Part shown: positions 42,469 to 54,905 of the stretch, piece after piece | How the letters are laid out: the number at the start of each line of letters is the position of its first letter | Numbering within the stretch: position 1 is the stretch's first letter | Assembly (NCBI GenBank): GCA_020881915.1 | Contig: JAJFPB010000001.1 | Span: forward strand, 5,952,001 to 6,016,000 | Length of the DNA: 64,000 bases | Source: Paramyrothecium sp. XJ0827 | Lineage: Eukaryota; Ascomycota; Sordariomycetes; Hypocreales; Stachybotryaceae | Direction of reading: 5' to 3' | The notes under the pieces: generated by a model | Databases searched by the model: none | What the model was told of the DNA's origin: nothing | Seen by the model: the letters and a program-made list of their open reading frames with translations, nothing else | Program-made: the position numbers and the translations under genes

Positions 42469-44283
42469 CTACCTCTTCTTCTGGAACTTGCCCCTCGCCG
42501 AGATCTTGCCATGCACCGGTACGGCTCGCCATCCCGTGAACACGTAGCCTTCAGCTCCACCTTTGCCCGTCATGAAGGGGTGCGTCCGCCCAGGGAGGAC
42601 TTGCCATCTCTTCGCCCTGCTCGTCTGGATGCTAGCACCCAGCAGGAGCGACGGATTGATGGGGAACTCTGGCGACCCGGGCCATTGCTCAAGCTCCTCG
42701 GGCGTCTTGCCCTGCGCATCGGCAGGCGGGTCGGAGACCCAGGCGCCGCGACGGCCGACGCTGAAGCAGTCGGCCAGGGCGGCGAGCGGCTCGACGCTCT
42801 GCGAGTAGATGGCGATGGGGGCGCCGCCGGCGAGAAGCGGGAGGGCGTTGCGAAGGATGGAGATAGGGTCCATGGTGCTGGCAGTAACAAGCCCGGAGAA
42901 GCCGCCCGAGCGCGCCGCCTCGACCATGTGCTGGACACGCGCCCATCGGCGCCGCTTGCGGTGGTAGTTGCCGCGGCGGCTGGTCTTCCACGAGGCGAGG
43001 ACCTCGGGCGTGACGTCTTCCGGCTTGTCGGCGTACACGGGGTCGTCTTCTGGGGACAGGAGTTGCAGCCATGATATGGGCAGCATGTTGGTGAAGAGGG
43101 GGTGGTGTGGGTACGACGGGTTGGGATCCGTGCTGTCGTAGTCGAAGTAGCGGAGCAAGCTCAGGTTGGGTTGCGAATAGGCGTGAAGAAGGGTGATGGT
43201 GTTAGACAGAGAGTACGGTACGTCAGTATCGTCGCGCCGAGGCCGTTTCCGTCCCTGGCGTTGCGCTTGGGTCGATTGTGTTGTGTCGGGGTCCTGGCCT
43301 GCTTCTGCGTGGGCTCCTCCTTGCCCGGCGCCGTTGAGAGCCGGTGTATCTGAGGCCGCCGCAGGATCTTTTTCTTCCGGCTTCTGCTCCTCTATGTTTT
43401 GCTCCTCGTCCTCGGCGGTGGCCTCGGCATCGTCCTTGTACAGGATGCCCATGCGCTCAGCCATGGCGGCAACAAGAAGTCCGCCAGTGTCATCCACCAC
43501 CAGCCACCTTCCTCCGTGGGGAGCCGTCTCGCCGGGAATCGGCAGCCCTCCGAAGTGAACATCGCCCCAGCATCCAAGAAGACCAAGCGCCTCGTGGCGC
43601 ATCTCCAAGATTTTCGATGCGTCCCGCTCCTCGAGCATGTACTGCGCCAGCAGGGCGACGTCGAGGGGCAAGATTGTGAAGCGGCGAATGTACTTTTTCG
43701 TCTTGAGCAGCTTGTACTTTGCCAGCGAGTATGCCGTCTTCTGGTCAATGGCCGTATGAGAGAGGAGCAGCTTTGCAATCAGCTCTTTTCCTGCGGAGGC
43801 GCCCTTCTTCTTGAGCTCCTCGATTTCCTCCAGTGTGAGCGTCTGGCGCGCCGAGTCATCGATGATTTCGCGGTTGGAGCGGACAACAACGTGACCGGTC
43901 TCGTCGACCAGCGTCAGCTCCTCGCCATCGGCTGGCACAATGACTGTGTCGCCGTCGGCGGGATCGGCGCTGGCATCGGGGGTGGTGTCGGCAAGCATGT
44001 CGGCGTTCAGGTCGGTGGCGGGCACGACACGGAGGCGCGAGAAGTTCTCGCCCTCGCGCTTATCCTGGACCTCATATGTGAGGTGGTAGGGCCGCTCGAT
44101 GATCAGATTACTCGGGAAAGAACCGTATTTGCCGAGGGCGATCGTCCTGTTGCTGGTCAGTCAGAGGTCGTGGCATTTGCGACAGGGCACGCACGTGTGT
44201 GGGACGATCTGGAGGACACGCATGGAGTCATCCGGCAGTTTCAAAGCCGCCCATGCGTTCGGCTGCACTGTATTCCTCGACAT
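42469..44283 (-). CDS. TRM6: Trm6, non-catalytic subunit of tRNA m1A58 methyltransferase
   Basis: Partner of Trm61 in the nuclear enzyme that methylates A58 of tRNAs, including initiator tRNA (Gcd10 in yeast). Two exons, 44283-44195 and 44146-42469, with a 48-bp intron, encode 588 aa. The N-terminus IVPHTTIALGKYGSFPSNL and the later RSNREIIDDSARQTLTLEEIEELKKKG and KYIRRFTILPLDVALLAQY segments are characteristic. The C-terminal half has a Rossmann-like fold lacking a clear S-adenosylmethionine motif, as expected for the non-catalytic subunit. A charged insertion (about 205-265, EDEEQNIEEQKPEEKD and RQGRKRPRRDD) is probably disordered. Housekeeping gene. Confidence 0.94.
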
Positions 44284-44883
44284 TTTGTACCACGGCAAGA
44301 CGGCAATGGCTCTGTCGTGTGGTCGGTGAACGAAAGTTCTTTGAACCGCGAAAAATTATTGGATCCGTTCTCACCTCGGTGAGCCCCGCCATGCTCGGTC
44401 AGGCTTATCGCTCACCGAGCCTATCGTGCGAGGCACTGTACACTTGAACACATTCATCATTTTGCCTTTTTGGGTAATTTAAGGAGCTATCCAATCTGCT
44501 TCTACTCTGCCTTGACTTCTTTCCTTGACTGTGAATTCAACCTTAATTGAAGTCTTGCTCGTTCATGCTGAGTGAGATAAGGTAAGGTAGGCTGGTCTGG
44601 CTCTTGCCTCGCTGCCGCAACGGCTTACCCTAGAACACAAGTGACACTGCCATTCATTGGATTCGGTCTCAGTCTTCAGATACAACACACATCAATTATA
44701 TCAACAAACCCTCCACGGGCCTACTATCTACTTTTCCCGTCATAGACTCTATGAACCGCTTGTAGGGACCTTACAGTAAGCATGACCCTCCTATCTGTTT
44801 TTGTCTTTTGTAAGTTTTCAAGAACCCAATCAAAACAGTCTGTCATTTCCGATCAAAGGCGAGGCCTGGCCGCCCATGTGCAC
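44284..44883. other. Intergenic stretch, Trm6 promoter
   Basis: 600 bases upstream of Trm6 and downstream of the His-rich gene. No gene is seen. Confidence 0.55.
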
Positions 44884-46368
44884 CTACTCCTCGTGGTGGC
44901 CGCACTTCTTGTCCTTCTTCAGGCATGCCTTGACCCAGACAGCAATGAAGTAGTCGCCCTTGCACTGGACCTTGTTGACGAGGTTGAACTTGTGCGAGCT
45001 CAGGCCCTCGGAGTTGGCAAAGGTCAGGGGCCAGGTCTCAGGCTTGCAAATGTCCTCAGCCTGCTTCTTGTCGTCACCAGGGTCGCACTTGACGAAGACG
45101 GCCGCCTCGGTGACCTTGAGCTTCTTCTTCTCGTCGACGTCGATGGACACGGCAATCTGAGCCTCGGGCCCCTTCTTGTCGAGACCGATGACAAACTTGC
45201 CGAAGCGCTTGTCGTTGATCTCGAGGTCGCCCCGGACGCTGAGCTCAAGCTCACGCTTGGACACGCGCTGGTAGACGCCTTGCTTTCCCTGGCAGGACTT
45301 GTGGTGCTTGCCATCAGAGAGCTCGTTCAGGGGCCGGCCCGTCTTGGTGCGGCCGTAGACAGCAACAAGAGCGCCGTCGCAGTCGAACCCCTTTTCGTGG
45401 CGGTTTTCCTCACGGAACTGCTCAATTCCCTTGGGAAGCTTGAATTCGCCCTCGTGGTCCTTTTCCTTGCCGTGCTTCTTACCGTCCTCCTTTTTCTCGT
45501 CGTACTTTTCCTCCTCAGAGTACTCTGTTTCCTCGTAGTCTTCTTCATCGTAGTGCTTCTCATCGTAAAACTTCTTCTCATAGTACTCCTTCTCATCCAA
45601 GCTGCGGTGGGGGAGACGGTGGGGATGACCGCTGAACTTGCACTCGGTGCAGCAGTAGCTTAGGGAGAACCAGCAGACATCAGGCTTGATGCCACGACTG
45701 TACACAATCACCTCCTCATGGCCGCGAACAGCGCGAGCCTTGATTTGGACGTAGAAGATCCAAGAGCCCTCGTTCTTCTTGGGGCAGATGTCCTTGTGGT
45801 GGTCATGTGGGACCAAGTCGTAGTAAGGGGCACGGCACCTGGTGATGCCAGGCCTGTGGTGATCAGGCTCGCAATGGGCGACACGGTATGAGTGCTCATG
45901 GGGTGGCCCGTTGGTCTGTACGAAAATCTCGACATCTTTCCAGCAGTAGCCGTGCTTGTTCTCCAACTCGAAGACGAGATGGCCATGATAAAAGTCGAAA
46001 GAGACTTGGCCAAATGCATACTTGGGATCGCAGAAGCTGTGATCCTTGCACAGAGGCCAGGAGCGACCGTACTCATTGCCGGAGTGAGGGAAGAAGATGG
46101 TACGAGGGTCAGGCACCCAAGTACCGTGGTGATGGTAACCGTGGTGCTGGCCATGATGATGGTCGTGATGATGGCCGTGATGGTGGCCGTGATGGCGATG
46201 GGGCTTGTGGTGATGACCGTGATGGCCGCCACGGCAGTGATCCAGAGCAGGACAGCCGCTACGTTCAACGGTGTCGAAGTTCTTCGCAAAAGCGAAGGTC
46301 TCGTAAGCGGATGCCTGCAGGACAGCGCCCTGGGCGAGGAGGAGGAGGGCAGACAGGCGGGCCAGCAT
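44884..46368 (-). CDS. Secreted histidine-rich protein with charged linker, unrecognised
   Basis: Single-exon gene of 494 aa. The signal peptide is about 1-21 (MLARLSALLLLAQGAVLQASA). A histidine tract at 49-81 has about 22 His in 33 residues in HHH-G/D/K spacing. Residues 85-255 are a Cys-containing domain (for example CKDHSFCDPKYAFGQVSF, HGYCWKDVEIFVQTNG, CWFSLSYCCTEC). Residues 265-330 are a highly charged Glu/Lys/Tyr linker (DEKEYYEKKFYDEKHYDEE). Residues 340-485 are a second domain (VAVYGRTKTGRPLNELSDG, FAVIGLD-like strands, FIAVWVKACL) ending KKCGHHEE. Histidine tracts of this density usually bind Zn, Cu or Ni, so metal sequestration or a wall role is plausible. I recognise no named family. 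Confidence 0.8.
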   Translation of the reverse strand: MLARLSALLLLAQGAVLQASAYETFAFAKNFDTVERSGCPALDHCRGGHHGHHHKPHRHHGHHHGHHHDHHHGQHHGYHHHGTWVPDPRTIFFPHSGNEYGRSWPLCKDHSFCDPKYAFGQVSFDFYHGHLVFELENKHGYCWKDVEIFVQTNGPPHEHSYRVAHCEPDHHRPGITRCRAPYYDLVPHDHHKDICPKKNEGSWIFYVQIKARAVRGHEEVIVYSRGIKPDVCWFSLSYCCTECKFSGHPHRLPHRSLDEKEYYEKKFYDEKHYDEEDYEETEYSEEEKYDEKKEDGKKHGKEKDHEGEFKLPKGIEQFREENRHEKGFDCDGALVAVYGRTKTGRPLNELSDGKHHKSCQGKQGVYQRVSKRELELSVRGDLEINDKRFGKFVIGLDKKGPEAQIAVSIDVDEKKKLKVTEAAVFVKCDPGDDKKQAEDICKPETWPLTFANSEGLSSHKFNLVNKVQCKGDYFIAVWVKACLKKDKKCGHHEE

Positions 46369-49111
46369 GCTTGCGGTTTCAAGTATGAAGTAGAGGATGC
46401 TGCTTATCGGAGTCGGTCTGAAAGTGAGGACCAGGGGGGTTCTTGTAGTCGAACATCATCCCTATGTTGATAGTCAGGACCTGTGATGGTAGGACCCAAG
46501 CGAATCTTGCCTCACTAGCCTGGCCATCGTAGAGCATCCTACATACTACTCCAGTGGTCTCGGACCCATAGAGTAGCATCACATAAGAAAGCTTCATGGG
46601 GAGGCTGGATTCGGTCATGATGTCGGCTTGCATCTGCATGGACAAATTTATTGTTCCACCTGAAAGCATAACGAGTAAACAAGCCACAGGAGATATTCAC
46701 CGCAAGAAGTCATATGCTGAAGCACCACAATCTGTCAAGCAACTTGCTCGTTTAATTTCCGGACAGGCCATTTCGTATTTAGGTGAAGGAACATGCAGAA
46801 TGGGAGAAAAAAATGTCGTTAGTATGGCCGACAACTCCTGAGATAGACACGAACTGATTGTCAGTCAGCAACAGGAGGTTGGAGACATGCAAAGGCTTTG
46901 TGGCTGGTCCAGGCCCTAAACGAACAACAGCCCGCGTGTCAGTAGTTCAAAGTCGATAGTCTGCTCGTCATGTATCGATGGAAATTCGAAGGCTGGGAAG
47001 CCAACATCTCGCACTCCAACAACACAGCTATACGATCCAAGCAACCAGCCAATCCGAATTACTGCCTCCTCGGTAGTTTGTGTGGTTGCTTAGAGACGCC
47101 TTCGAAAGAAGGCGAGTTGACGAATTGTGCCAAAGTAAAATTGTCCATGCAGCGGGACTGCAGACTGACTTCGGCGATGCAGCGGATACGTCCTTTCATG
47201 CATATGCACGAAATCGCGAGCGGGAAGCGCGTGGCTGTGATATGGGTGGGCGTTCGTTGTAGTCAATTTGAACGAGATGCCCGGGGGACATCTTGAAAAT
47301 GAAAGTCGTGGGGCTGCTCAATTTGGCCATATACTAAGACTTTGACCTGCCCTCGACAAGGCTTTGTCAGAGGCAGAGGTACTCGGTTCCACGAGGGTTG
47401 GCAAGGCGCAGTGGCGGCCACGATAAACGTGGTGAATCCTGGTCACGAAGCCAACGTCCACTCTGCTTTAAAGCCTTGGCTCGATTCAACTGCTAAAATG
47501 TCTGGTCCAGGCGAGTTCAAGGCGGACCCGTTACACATTCATATCACATGTGAATATCGTGAACATCAAAGGCCACCAAGTTTTGGAGGTTGGCACATGG
47601 AAAGCCAAGCAGGCGTCCAACGACGGGTTGAATCCAAAGCGTAGCCCCATTCTTTGCCTTGCATCTTGCATCAATAGTGCTAGATGGGTGAGCTTACGTG
47701 GTTCCAGAGAGGCTCGGTAGGGTGAGATGACGACCACTTTTGACAACCTCATCAAGCAAGCACGGCGCCTACATCGTCTCACGGCCCCAGGAATTGCGAG
47801 GTAGTTGTGCTGGCGCTCTGCAGAGCATCGTTGGCCGGGCTGCTGTCCACTACGAAATGAGACGATGGGGCATATGCCGTGCTCCCAGGACGGGCTCTTG
47901 CAGCATCGCTCGTGCGCATGCGACCATCTCCTCACGTGCTCGAGTCGCACGGCAGACCAAATGGAAGTGCTGCAAGCAGGATCGAGGGTCCAGCTCGCAG
48001 ACGCACAACGTCTGCATTGCTGCATCGCGCCACCAGCTCCCGTGCGACCCCAGGCGGTGCTCTGATGCACCCACGGCATCTCTCCTCGGCCTGTCACCGC
48101 AAGCGTGCACCCGTCCCAGCGATTTGCAGCGTGCCGTCGCCAGCAAACATCACAAGCTGTGACGAGGAAGGCTTGCAAGGGCGCGGGGGGCCAATAGATC
48201 GTTTTGCCCAGTCGCTAACTCTCCACCCCGGCTCCTGACGCTCGCTAGCCCGGTTCACGACCTCGCATTTCGAACGAAGCCCTGCAGGACCGGCGAATTG
48301 CACACAGCAATCCAGAGGAGCAGGCCACGACTCACTCGGGCCGGGGTGCAAAGGTCGTGGCACCCATGCTTCCTTGCTGATTCTTCTAACTGAGCTTGGT
48401 AACGGCTGGCAAGGAAAAAGTGGTCCGCAGGATCTGAGCTGGGCACTAGCAAAGACCTAGAGCTCAGCTACCTGTTGACATCAGACAACTCCGGGAGTAT
48501 AAGTGCTTCTCGAAGGTAGTGAAGTGAACCCGTTCTGCTTCGACTTGAGAGGAGCTTCACACAAAAGACCGTGGTTAGAAAAGGGAAGGTAACTGAAGTA
48601 TAAATGTGTGATTCGTTAGGTTAATGGTCTGCCTACTCAGTGCAAACAGATTTGCCATGTGCATGTACAATCCGCTGCCCTCGTCGAGTCTAACCGGAAT
48701 CCTTCAACGTGATCCCTGATCGTGTACAGCCATCAGCTCCCCCGTCCCAGGTTGCCAGCCCAAGTCATCTCGCAAAGACCCCAGTCGCAAAGCGATTGAT
48801 TGAATCTCTTCCCCAGAGCAGTGCAAAGTTTTGTGTCATACGAATGCTGCGAAAACTCGATTGCGCAACGACTGGTGCCTTTCCCTTCTGCTACCCAATT
48901 GCTGATTGGCTAGAAGCATAGTGTGCTGGTCGATCTGAATGCTTGCTTACACTGCGATAGCTGACATTCCGCTGTTCCTTCTTGTCATTCCTGCACCCTC
49001 CATTGCGATTGCACTTCACTTTACATTGTCGTCTTTCTCTTCCCTAGTAGGCAAATACCCACTTCCACACCCTTCGACGCTGCCCCAACCCATATCGCCC
49101 TTCTTCAAGCC
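46369..49111. other. Long divergent intergenic stretch
   Basis: About 2.7 kb between the His-rich gene and the flavin monooxygenase, which are transcribed outward. Open frames of up to 215 codons lack ATG starts or family likeness. No RNA gene or repeat stands out. Confidence 0.5.
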
Positions 49112-51215
49112 ATGAAAGTAGCCGTCGTCGGCGGCGGCCCGGCAGGCCTTGCCACACTCAAATTCCTTGCCACGGCACACAAGTTCTTCCCCATACCTCC
49201 CATTGAGGTTCGGCTCTTCGAAGCAGAGTCCGAGATTGGGGGCACATTTGCCTATCGTGTATACGAAGACGCAGAGGTGAGTTTGCTTACCTCGGCTCGA
49301 GTTCGTGCCACTGCAAAACTCTCTGACTTGGGAACGTTGTAGCTTGTATCATCGAAGTACCTGACAGCCTTCTCCGACTTCAGGCTGCCTGAAGATGCGG
49401 CGGACTTTGTGACCCCAGAGGTATATGTCCAATATCTCCGCGACTACGTCACTGCATTCAACTTGGATCGCTTCATCGAATGCCGGACTAAAGTTCACCG
49501 CATCCGCCGCGGTCCTGGAGGGGCTGGACACATTGTCTCGCTTAGCAAGGCAGACGGCCACTCTTCGGACTGGGAGTGCGATGCTGTTGCTGTCTGCTCT
49601 GGTCTTAATGGAACGCCTCGTATCCCGACCATCAAAGGGATCGAAAAGGTGCCCACGGTCCTGCACTCCTCGCAAGTCAAGAAACGAGAGCAATTTGGTC
49701 GAGATACTAATGTAGTGATCCTTGGTGTTGGAGAAACGGGTATGGACATGGCCCACCTGGCCATCACCTCACCAACCAAGTCAGTGACAGTCTGTCATCG
49801 AGAGGGCTTCTTCTGCGGTCCAAAAGTACGCTGCAGGACCCCAAGATCGCTGCAAATCATTGAACTAGGTTGACTTTTGTAGATTGTGCCGTCACCCGTA
49901 AAGCGTGGTCAGATGCCACCTGATCGTCAGAATAAACCAGTTGACACCTCGGTATGCAGCTTGTTCGACACGGCTTACACACATCCTATTTTGCAGAGGA
50001 GCGCGCTGCCCTGGTTTGTGTACGACCGATGGGTCAAGGGAATCCATTATTTCGTCTCCGGTACTGAAGAAGGGCCTGATCAATGGGTTGGCCACATGAG
50101 CAAGGAGCGCAAGAACCTCGATTCCAGTAAGGACCCCTATATAGTTTCTGGCTGCCCTAACTGACCATGGTCAGTATTCCTCGTCAAATCCGACCGAGCG
50201 CTGCCGTACATGTCTGATGGGCATCGCGCGGATACTTGGTTCAACCGCATGAGATCCAAGTTTGTGAACGTAGTCATCAAAGATACCAAGGGCAGAAGGA
50301 TAGATGTCGTTAAGTGGCCCCGAGGTATCGACAAGGGAGGCGTCATGTCTTTTGAGGCAGACCCGTACAGCAACAATGCCACGGAAGCAAAGTTTGTCAA
50401 GCCGGATGTGGTAGTGTTTGCCACAGGATTTCAGAGCGAGTTCTCGTACCTAGACAGCGACTACCCTCCGCTGGCTCATGCCAATGTACGTGGTATCTAC
50501 AAAGACAAGGATGTCTCCGTCGGCTTCATTGGATACGTCCGCCCAAGCATTGGTAAGTCTTCGCACCTGTTGCTGGTTGCTTCATGGGTCTGACGATTGC
50601 AAGGTGCTATTCCACCATTGGCAGAAATGCAGGCCCAGCTTTGGGTTCTTCGCCTCCTTCAGCAGGAATTCCCAGCAGAGATGCCTAATGGCCCTTACAA
50701 CAACTCCCTGGAACCCTACGAGCTGGATTACAAGATGCACCCACGGGCAGGATATGACATCTTCGTGACCCGGCGTGCAGTGGACCACGAGAGCTATGCA
50801 TACCAGCTGGCTTTGGATATCGGATCAGCTCCGGCCATTACTTATGTGATGAGCAAAGGTTGGAAACTGTTCTTCACATGGGCGTTCGGTTCCAACTTCA
50901 ACACCAAATTTAGACTTGTAGGCCCATGGAAATGGGAAGAGGGAGCCGAAGCCATCATGCGTAACGAGCTGTACAATGTCGTCAAGGAGACTGGTGGACT
51001 TGTGTGTAAGTGGAAGAATGAACGAGCCTGTCCGCGCTCTCGTGCTAACGATGACAGATATCACGACTTACACCGTCTTGCCCTTCATATTCTTCGGCAC
51101 CATCAGCGTGACGCTCTACGCTTTGACCGGGCTACTCAATGTAATCAAGCAGCCATATACATGGATCAGTCGGTCATCTGGGCAGCTCGAGAAAGGCAAG
51201 CAGCGACTCGGTTAG
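49112..51215 (+). CDS. Flavin-containing monooxygenase with C-terminal membrane segment
   Basis: FAD/NADPH enzyme that oxygenates soft nucleophiles or ketones. Six exons: 49112-49276, 49343-49825, 49883-50126, 50175-50552, 50604-51005 and 51058-51215, with introns of 66, 57, 48, 51 and 52 bp, give 609 aa. The FAD motif GGGPAG is at 7-12, FEAESEIGGTF follows at 36-46, and the NADPH motif GVGETG is at 183-188. LHSSQVKKREQF (162-173) takes the place of the FxGxxxHxxxY/F signature, and VVFATGF is the late ATG motif. The last exon adds YITTYTVLPFIFFGTISVTL and more, a hydrophobic segment that would anchor it to the ER as in animal FMOs. The final splice (T|AT) restores that frame. Reading through the last intron would give an unrelated tail. 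Confidence 0.9.
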
Positions 51216-54200
51216 ACGAAGTTATCGGGTGAATGGAAGGCGAGTGCTCTCAATGAAGGGAGGGGATAATGAGCAACACCCCAGATTGAACCTGTAGGTA
51301 GTTAGGAGAAATCATATCCGTCCGTCAGATGATGCAGCCGCTCGACCGCGCCTACGCCTCATACCGCCTTCACGGAGGATTGAGAATTGTATTCAAGCGA
51401 AGGATAATTTGAACGAAGGTTTCAAGCCACAATCCCTGAGTTGACGTGTATATACCCATCAAATGTGCCGTCGGGTAAAAGGCTGCCTGCACGTCTGGGT
51501 AAATACCCCGCGGGGAACTCGCAGGATATTTACCGAGCGTCGAGAAGCCAGGGAACAGCCAAGCTCCCTGGAAAGCTAAACGGCACGCCCGCTGCCGGAT
51601 CCATGGTGTATGAACTAGCTAAGGGTTGCTATTTGTCGCTTCCCCATGGGGGCTGCAGGGCGGGCTTTAACCTTGTCGAGCCTTGGAGCTGTCAGCTCGC
51701 TGTTCAAGGGTCAAACACAGCATCGTATGGAAACGCCAGGGAGAGGTCAAGGTTCCGAGCGAGCGGTATGCACACTAATTGATGGTGGAGGTGTGTTCCG
51801 TAGGCCGGGTCTCGCTTGGAGCGACGGCTAATAGCAACGTGTCTGGGGGTTGGGGTTTGCATATTGATGATGGTGGTGTTGGTTTAATGGGAAGGTTGGA
51901 AACTTTGGAGAGGATTTGATAGCTCAGATGATTAGTAGAACCGGGGAGGTCCATGAGTGCAGATGTTACCCCTACTTTCAACACTTGCTGGCATTCCCAG
52001 TACACGTGGAGACGAGATGTGACGCAGTTGTGGGATTGTATCGTGATTTGATATCATTGTGATCTATTAGTGTGTTATTCAGCTAACCTTCTTTTTTCTC
52101 TTAAGTTTAATTTGGGGGTGTCTTGAAAGCGAGAAATTCCGAAGTCTCGCTTGCCAACCACATGGTTGAGTACTTAGGGTAGGCCAGGTGTACATAGCAG
52201 CCTGCTAAAATTGTGTGTTTGGTGAGTGGATGAAAGCAAAATGATCGGGAAGCTGATATGCAAGGCGAGAACGATATGCAAGGCAAAAACTGCCAACGCT
52301 ACGTAAAAAGTTGGGTGGCGGCCTGCATGCAGACGCCCCAAAAGAGGTCATCGTCGGAGCGACATGGATGAACTACTGAGTCTCTGCAGGTTATTCCCTG
52401 GTCGAATACCTGGTCGAATATCAACATGGCAGGATGCTGTTGGTCCTCAAATAGGCAAGACAAGGAGAATAGCGTCGGTGAAATCGCGACGCCGGTGTCT
52501 CGTCTATGGACGAGCTTATCCCACAACCCGCAAAACACAAAAGGTCCGGGGATTTCGTCCAGCGCGCTGATTTGGCGGGATTGGTTCCATCTCCTAGACC
52601 GCTCTAGACCAGCGGCACTGTGGAGTCGGGTGCCTGACGGATTCACCTGTTTATCGAATTTGCCAAAGACACACCATTGATCTTTCTGACAATGGAAAAT
52701 GCGTCTGCTGTGCCGCTAATGGGCAGTAGCACAAAACTGAGTTTCGGGGGACAGAATAGAATGATTCTCGAAGGCGCGAGTTAGCACAGCCAGGGGAAAG
52801 GATGGCCTTTTCCAGGCGATTCAACGTTAATTAGAAGAAGCTTAGGGAACAAGCTTCGAAGTGCTGATCGGCGAGTGGGATCTGGCTTGTGTTCGTCCCC
52901 CCGCAATACGGCCGCATGGAGCCCATCTATGAATCGCAATGGACGCGTTTCATCGCAGGAGCGCGGAGTAGCAGTGCATCGGCAGGTCCATTACGGCCAT
53001 GAGCATCTCCACATCCGATCTTCACAAGGCGATGGCGGCGGGGATTGCCGTAGCGTGCTGCTTGGCCGCGATCGGTGTTCTGTGCCTTGCAGCATTTTCA
53101 ATGGCCACAATAGGAGCAAAGCATACAGCAACTTCTGCACCGTGCATCCTGGCCCGGAGAGGGCATACGAGTCATGGCGCCCGTACTCCCTGAGGCGGCC
53201 TGGCCATTGCCATTGGCTTTTGGAGAACTGCCGTCGAAAGAACGCCAATGTCGGCCCGAGTTTTAGGTGGATATCAGGACACGATGTAGAGACATGTTTG
53301 TGCTCTTTGCATCAGGTGACCAAGACGCTTGCTTGTCTACCAAGGTCGTTGCCCGTTCCGCCTTAGATATGGAGTCCTTCTCCGAGGGATCTAGCCAAAA
53401 AAGAAAGGAAAAAAAGGTTTGGAGTGGCATTTCTTGGGTCTTGGCAACGAAACGTACCTTTGCAGAATGCAGTCATCAGCAGTAATCCATGCCAGTTTGA
53501 TCCACCGTGCGGACATTTCTTGTCATTCAGACTAAAAAATACCAGGACAATCAAGATCCTACCACTGCGTCATTGGCCCTGACGCAGTTCCCAACTCCAC
53601 CGAAATCGAGGGTCACAAGGAGCGAAGGGGGACATAGGGGGAAGGCTGAGGGGCGGGGTAGGGCCAAACAGCGTCTCCGCATCTCGGACGCTTTTCCCCA
53701 CAGTCGCCCTTGCTCCTCGCCCGTCCATCATTTCTCGTCTCGGCGCTTCTCGTGAGAGCAAGCTTTGGGGCCAGCGACCGTCTCGGCACTTCCAACAACT
53801 CACCTTGCCCGCCTTGGCCCTGGTCCATTGGTCGAGGGCGGAAGGGGGGGCTCGGGGTGTTCGGGCTATCAGCGTCGAGTTTCCCCAACTACGGCATGCA
53901 GCCCTCCTCGCTGCCCCCGCAAACCAATGGCGACGGGATCGGCGCTGCTACGCTTGGCCGGTCTGTCCCAACGGAGGCCGGCCAAGAATCGTGCGCAGAA
54001 CAGAAAAAAGAAGCCCAGTTTCGATGATGCTGATCCGCCATGCTTCGAACGTTTCGCCCCCTCTGGTCGAGCAGAGCTACTAGTCCAAAGGCCAAGCTCG
54101 CGTAGCCACCTATCGCCGTCTGCGACTCGCAAGCGGCTCCACAAGCAATGCACCCGTCTCTGGCGCACGCCCTCTCGCGAGGCCCCAAACCTGCCGTTGC

Positions 54201-54905
54201 CTGTCCAAGATCCCATGTCAGGAAGCCCCAGCTCCCCCATGTCCGTCCATGGGGCCAACATGTCCCCCGCCAAGGCGCCGACAGAGCTAATTCACCACAC
54301 ACCTCAAAGCCTTTTTAGTTGCTTCGGGTCTGGCCGATCCAAATACCGTATGGCCGCTACAGAACAAGGAGCAAAGAAGAGGGGCCTCCGACATGGCGCA
54401 AACCGTTTGGAGGACATGGGACCCGGGGTCTGCAAGCGGGGGGCATCCCATTCGCATCGCCGCGCAGCGTATTTGCATCGCGTCACATTGCCTTCGGGAA
54501 ATGGATGAGTATTTTTGACGCACTGATTTGCGATTCGAAAATGCGGAGCTCGCTACGCTACTCCAGTGTGGTCGCCCGCTCGTCCTTGTCCATCGGTGTT
54601 TAAATATCTGCTCGCTTCTCCCCTCTCGATCGCCTGTCCCGTCCATTTCGTTCTCAAGCACTTTGCTATTCTCTCTTGATCCGTCCCTAGGTTGGTCGGT
54701 AGTCAATTTAGATCGCGGCATCGTTTACCCCCAGATCGCTTGGCGGGGTCCCTCTTATTAGCTCGCCACTTGTTTGTCCTTGGACATATAATAGCTCCTC
54801 CACTACATTCCTGACGACCGCTTTCTGACATTTTTCCTCAATCCCCGCCAAAAAAACTCCCATTCCCCTCCAAGAGCCTGCTGCTGCGCTACAGCTTCAG
54901 TCAAA
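51216..54905. other. Long gene-poor stretch, transporter promoter at right end
   Basis: About 3.7 kb. A 64-codon ATG frame at 52999-53193 contains one hydrophobic stretch but overlaps a longer frame, so it is not called. The 53600-54720 part has long open frames in several registers with no family likeness. The last 150 bases hold the TATA element and a pyrimidine-rich leader of the transporter gene. Confidence 0.45.
54787..54794 (+). promoter_or_regulatory. Probable TATA element of the sugar transporter
   Basis: TATAATAG lies 119 bases before the ATG at 54906. A CCCCGC hexamer near 54845 (GCGGGG on the other strand) fits the CreA/Cre1 carbon-repressor consensus SYGGRG, but a single site is weak evidence. 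Confidence 0.45.

Noticed and set aside
47531..48178. Minus-strand frame of 215 codons.
   Set aside because: Starts from TTG, Trp/Cys/Arg-rich, no domain.
50604..51232. Unspliced 3' end of the flavin monooxygenase (frame open to 51232).
   Set aside because: A clean GTAAGT donor, GCTAAC branch site and CAG acceptor restore a hydrophobic tail expected of the family, so the spliced form is preferred.
52999..53193. 64-codon ATG frame with one hydrophobic segment.
   Set aside because: Could be a small membrane protein, but a longer frame overlaps it and nothing supports expression.
53765..54508. 247-codon plus-strand frame upstream of the sugar transporter.
   Set aside because: Begins at a non-ATG codon, has low-complexity composition and no family likeness.
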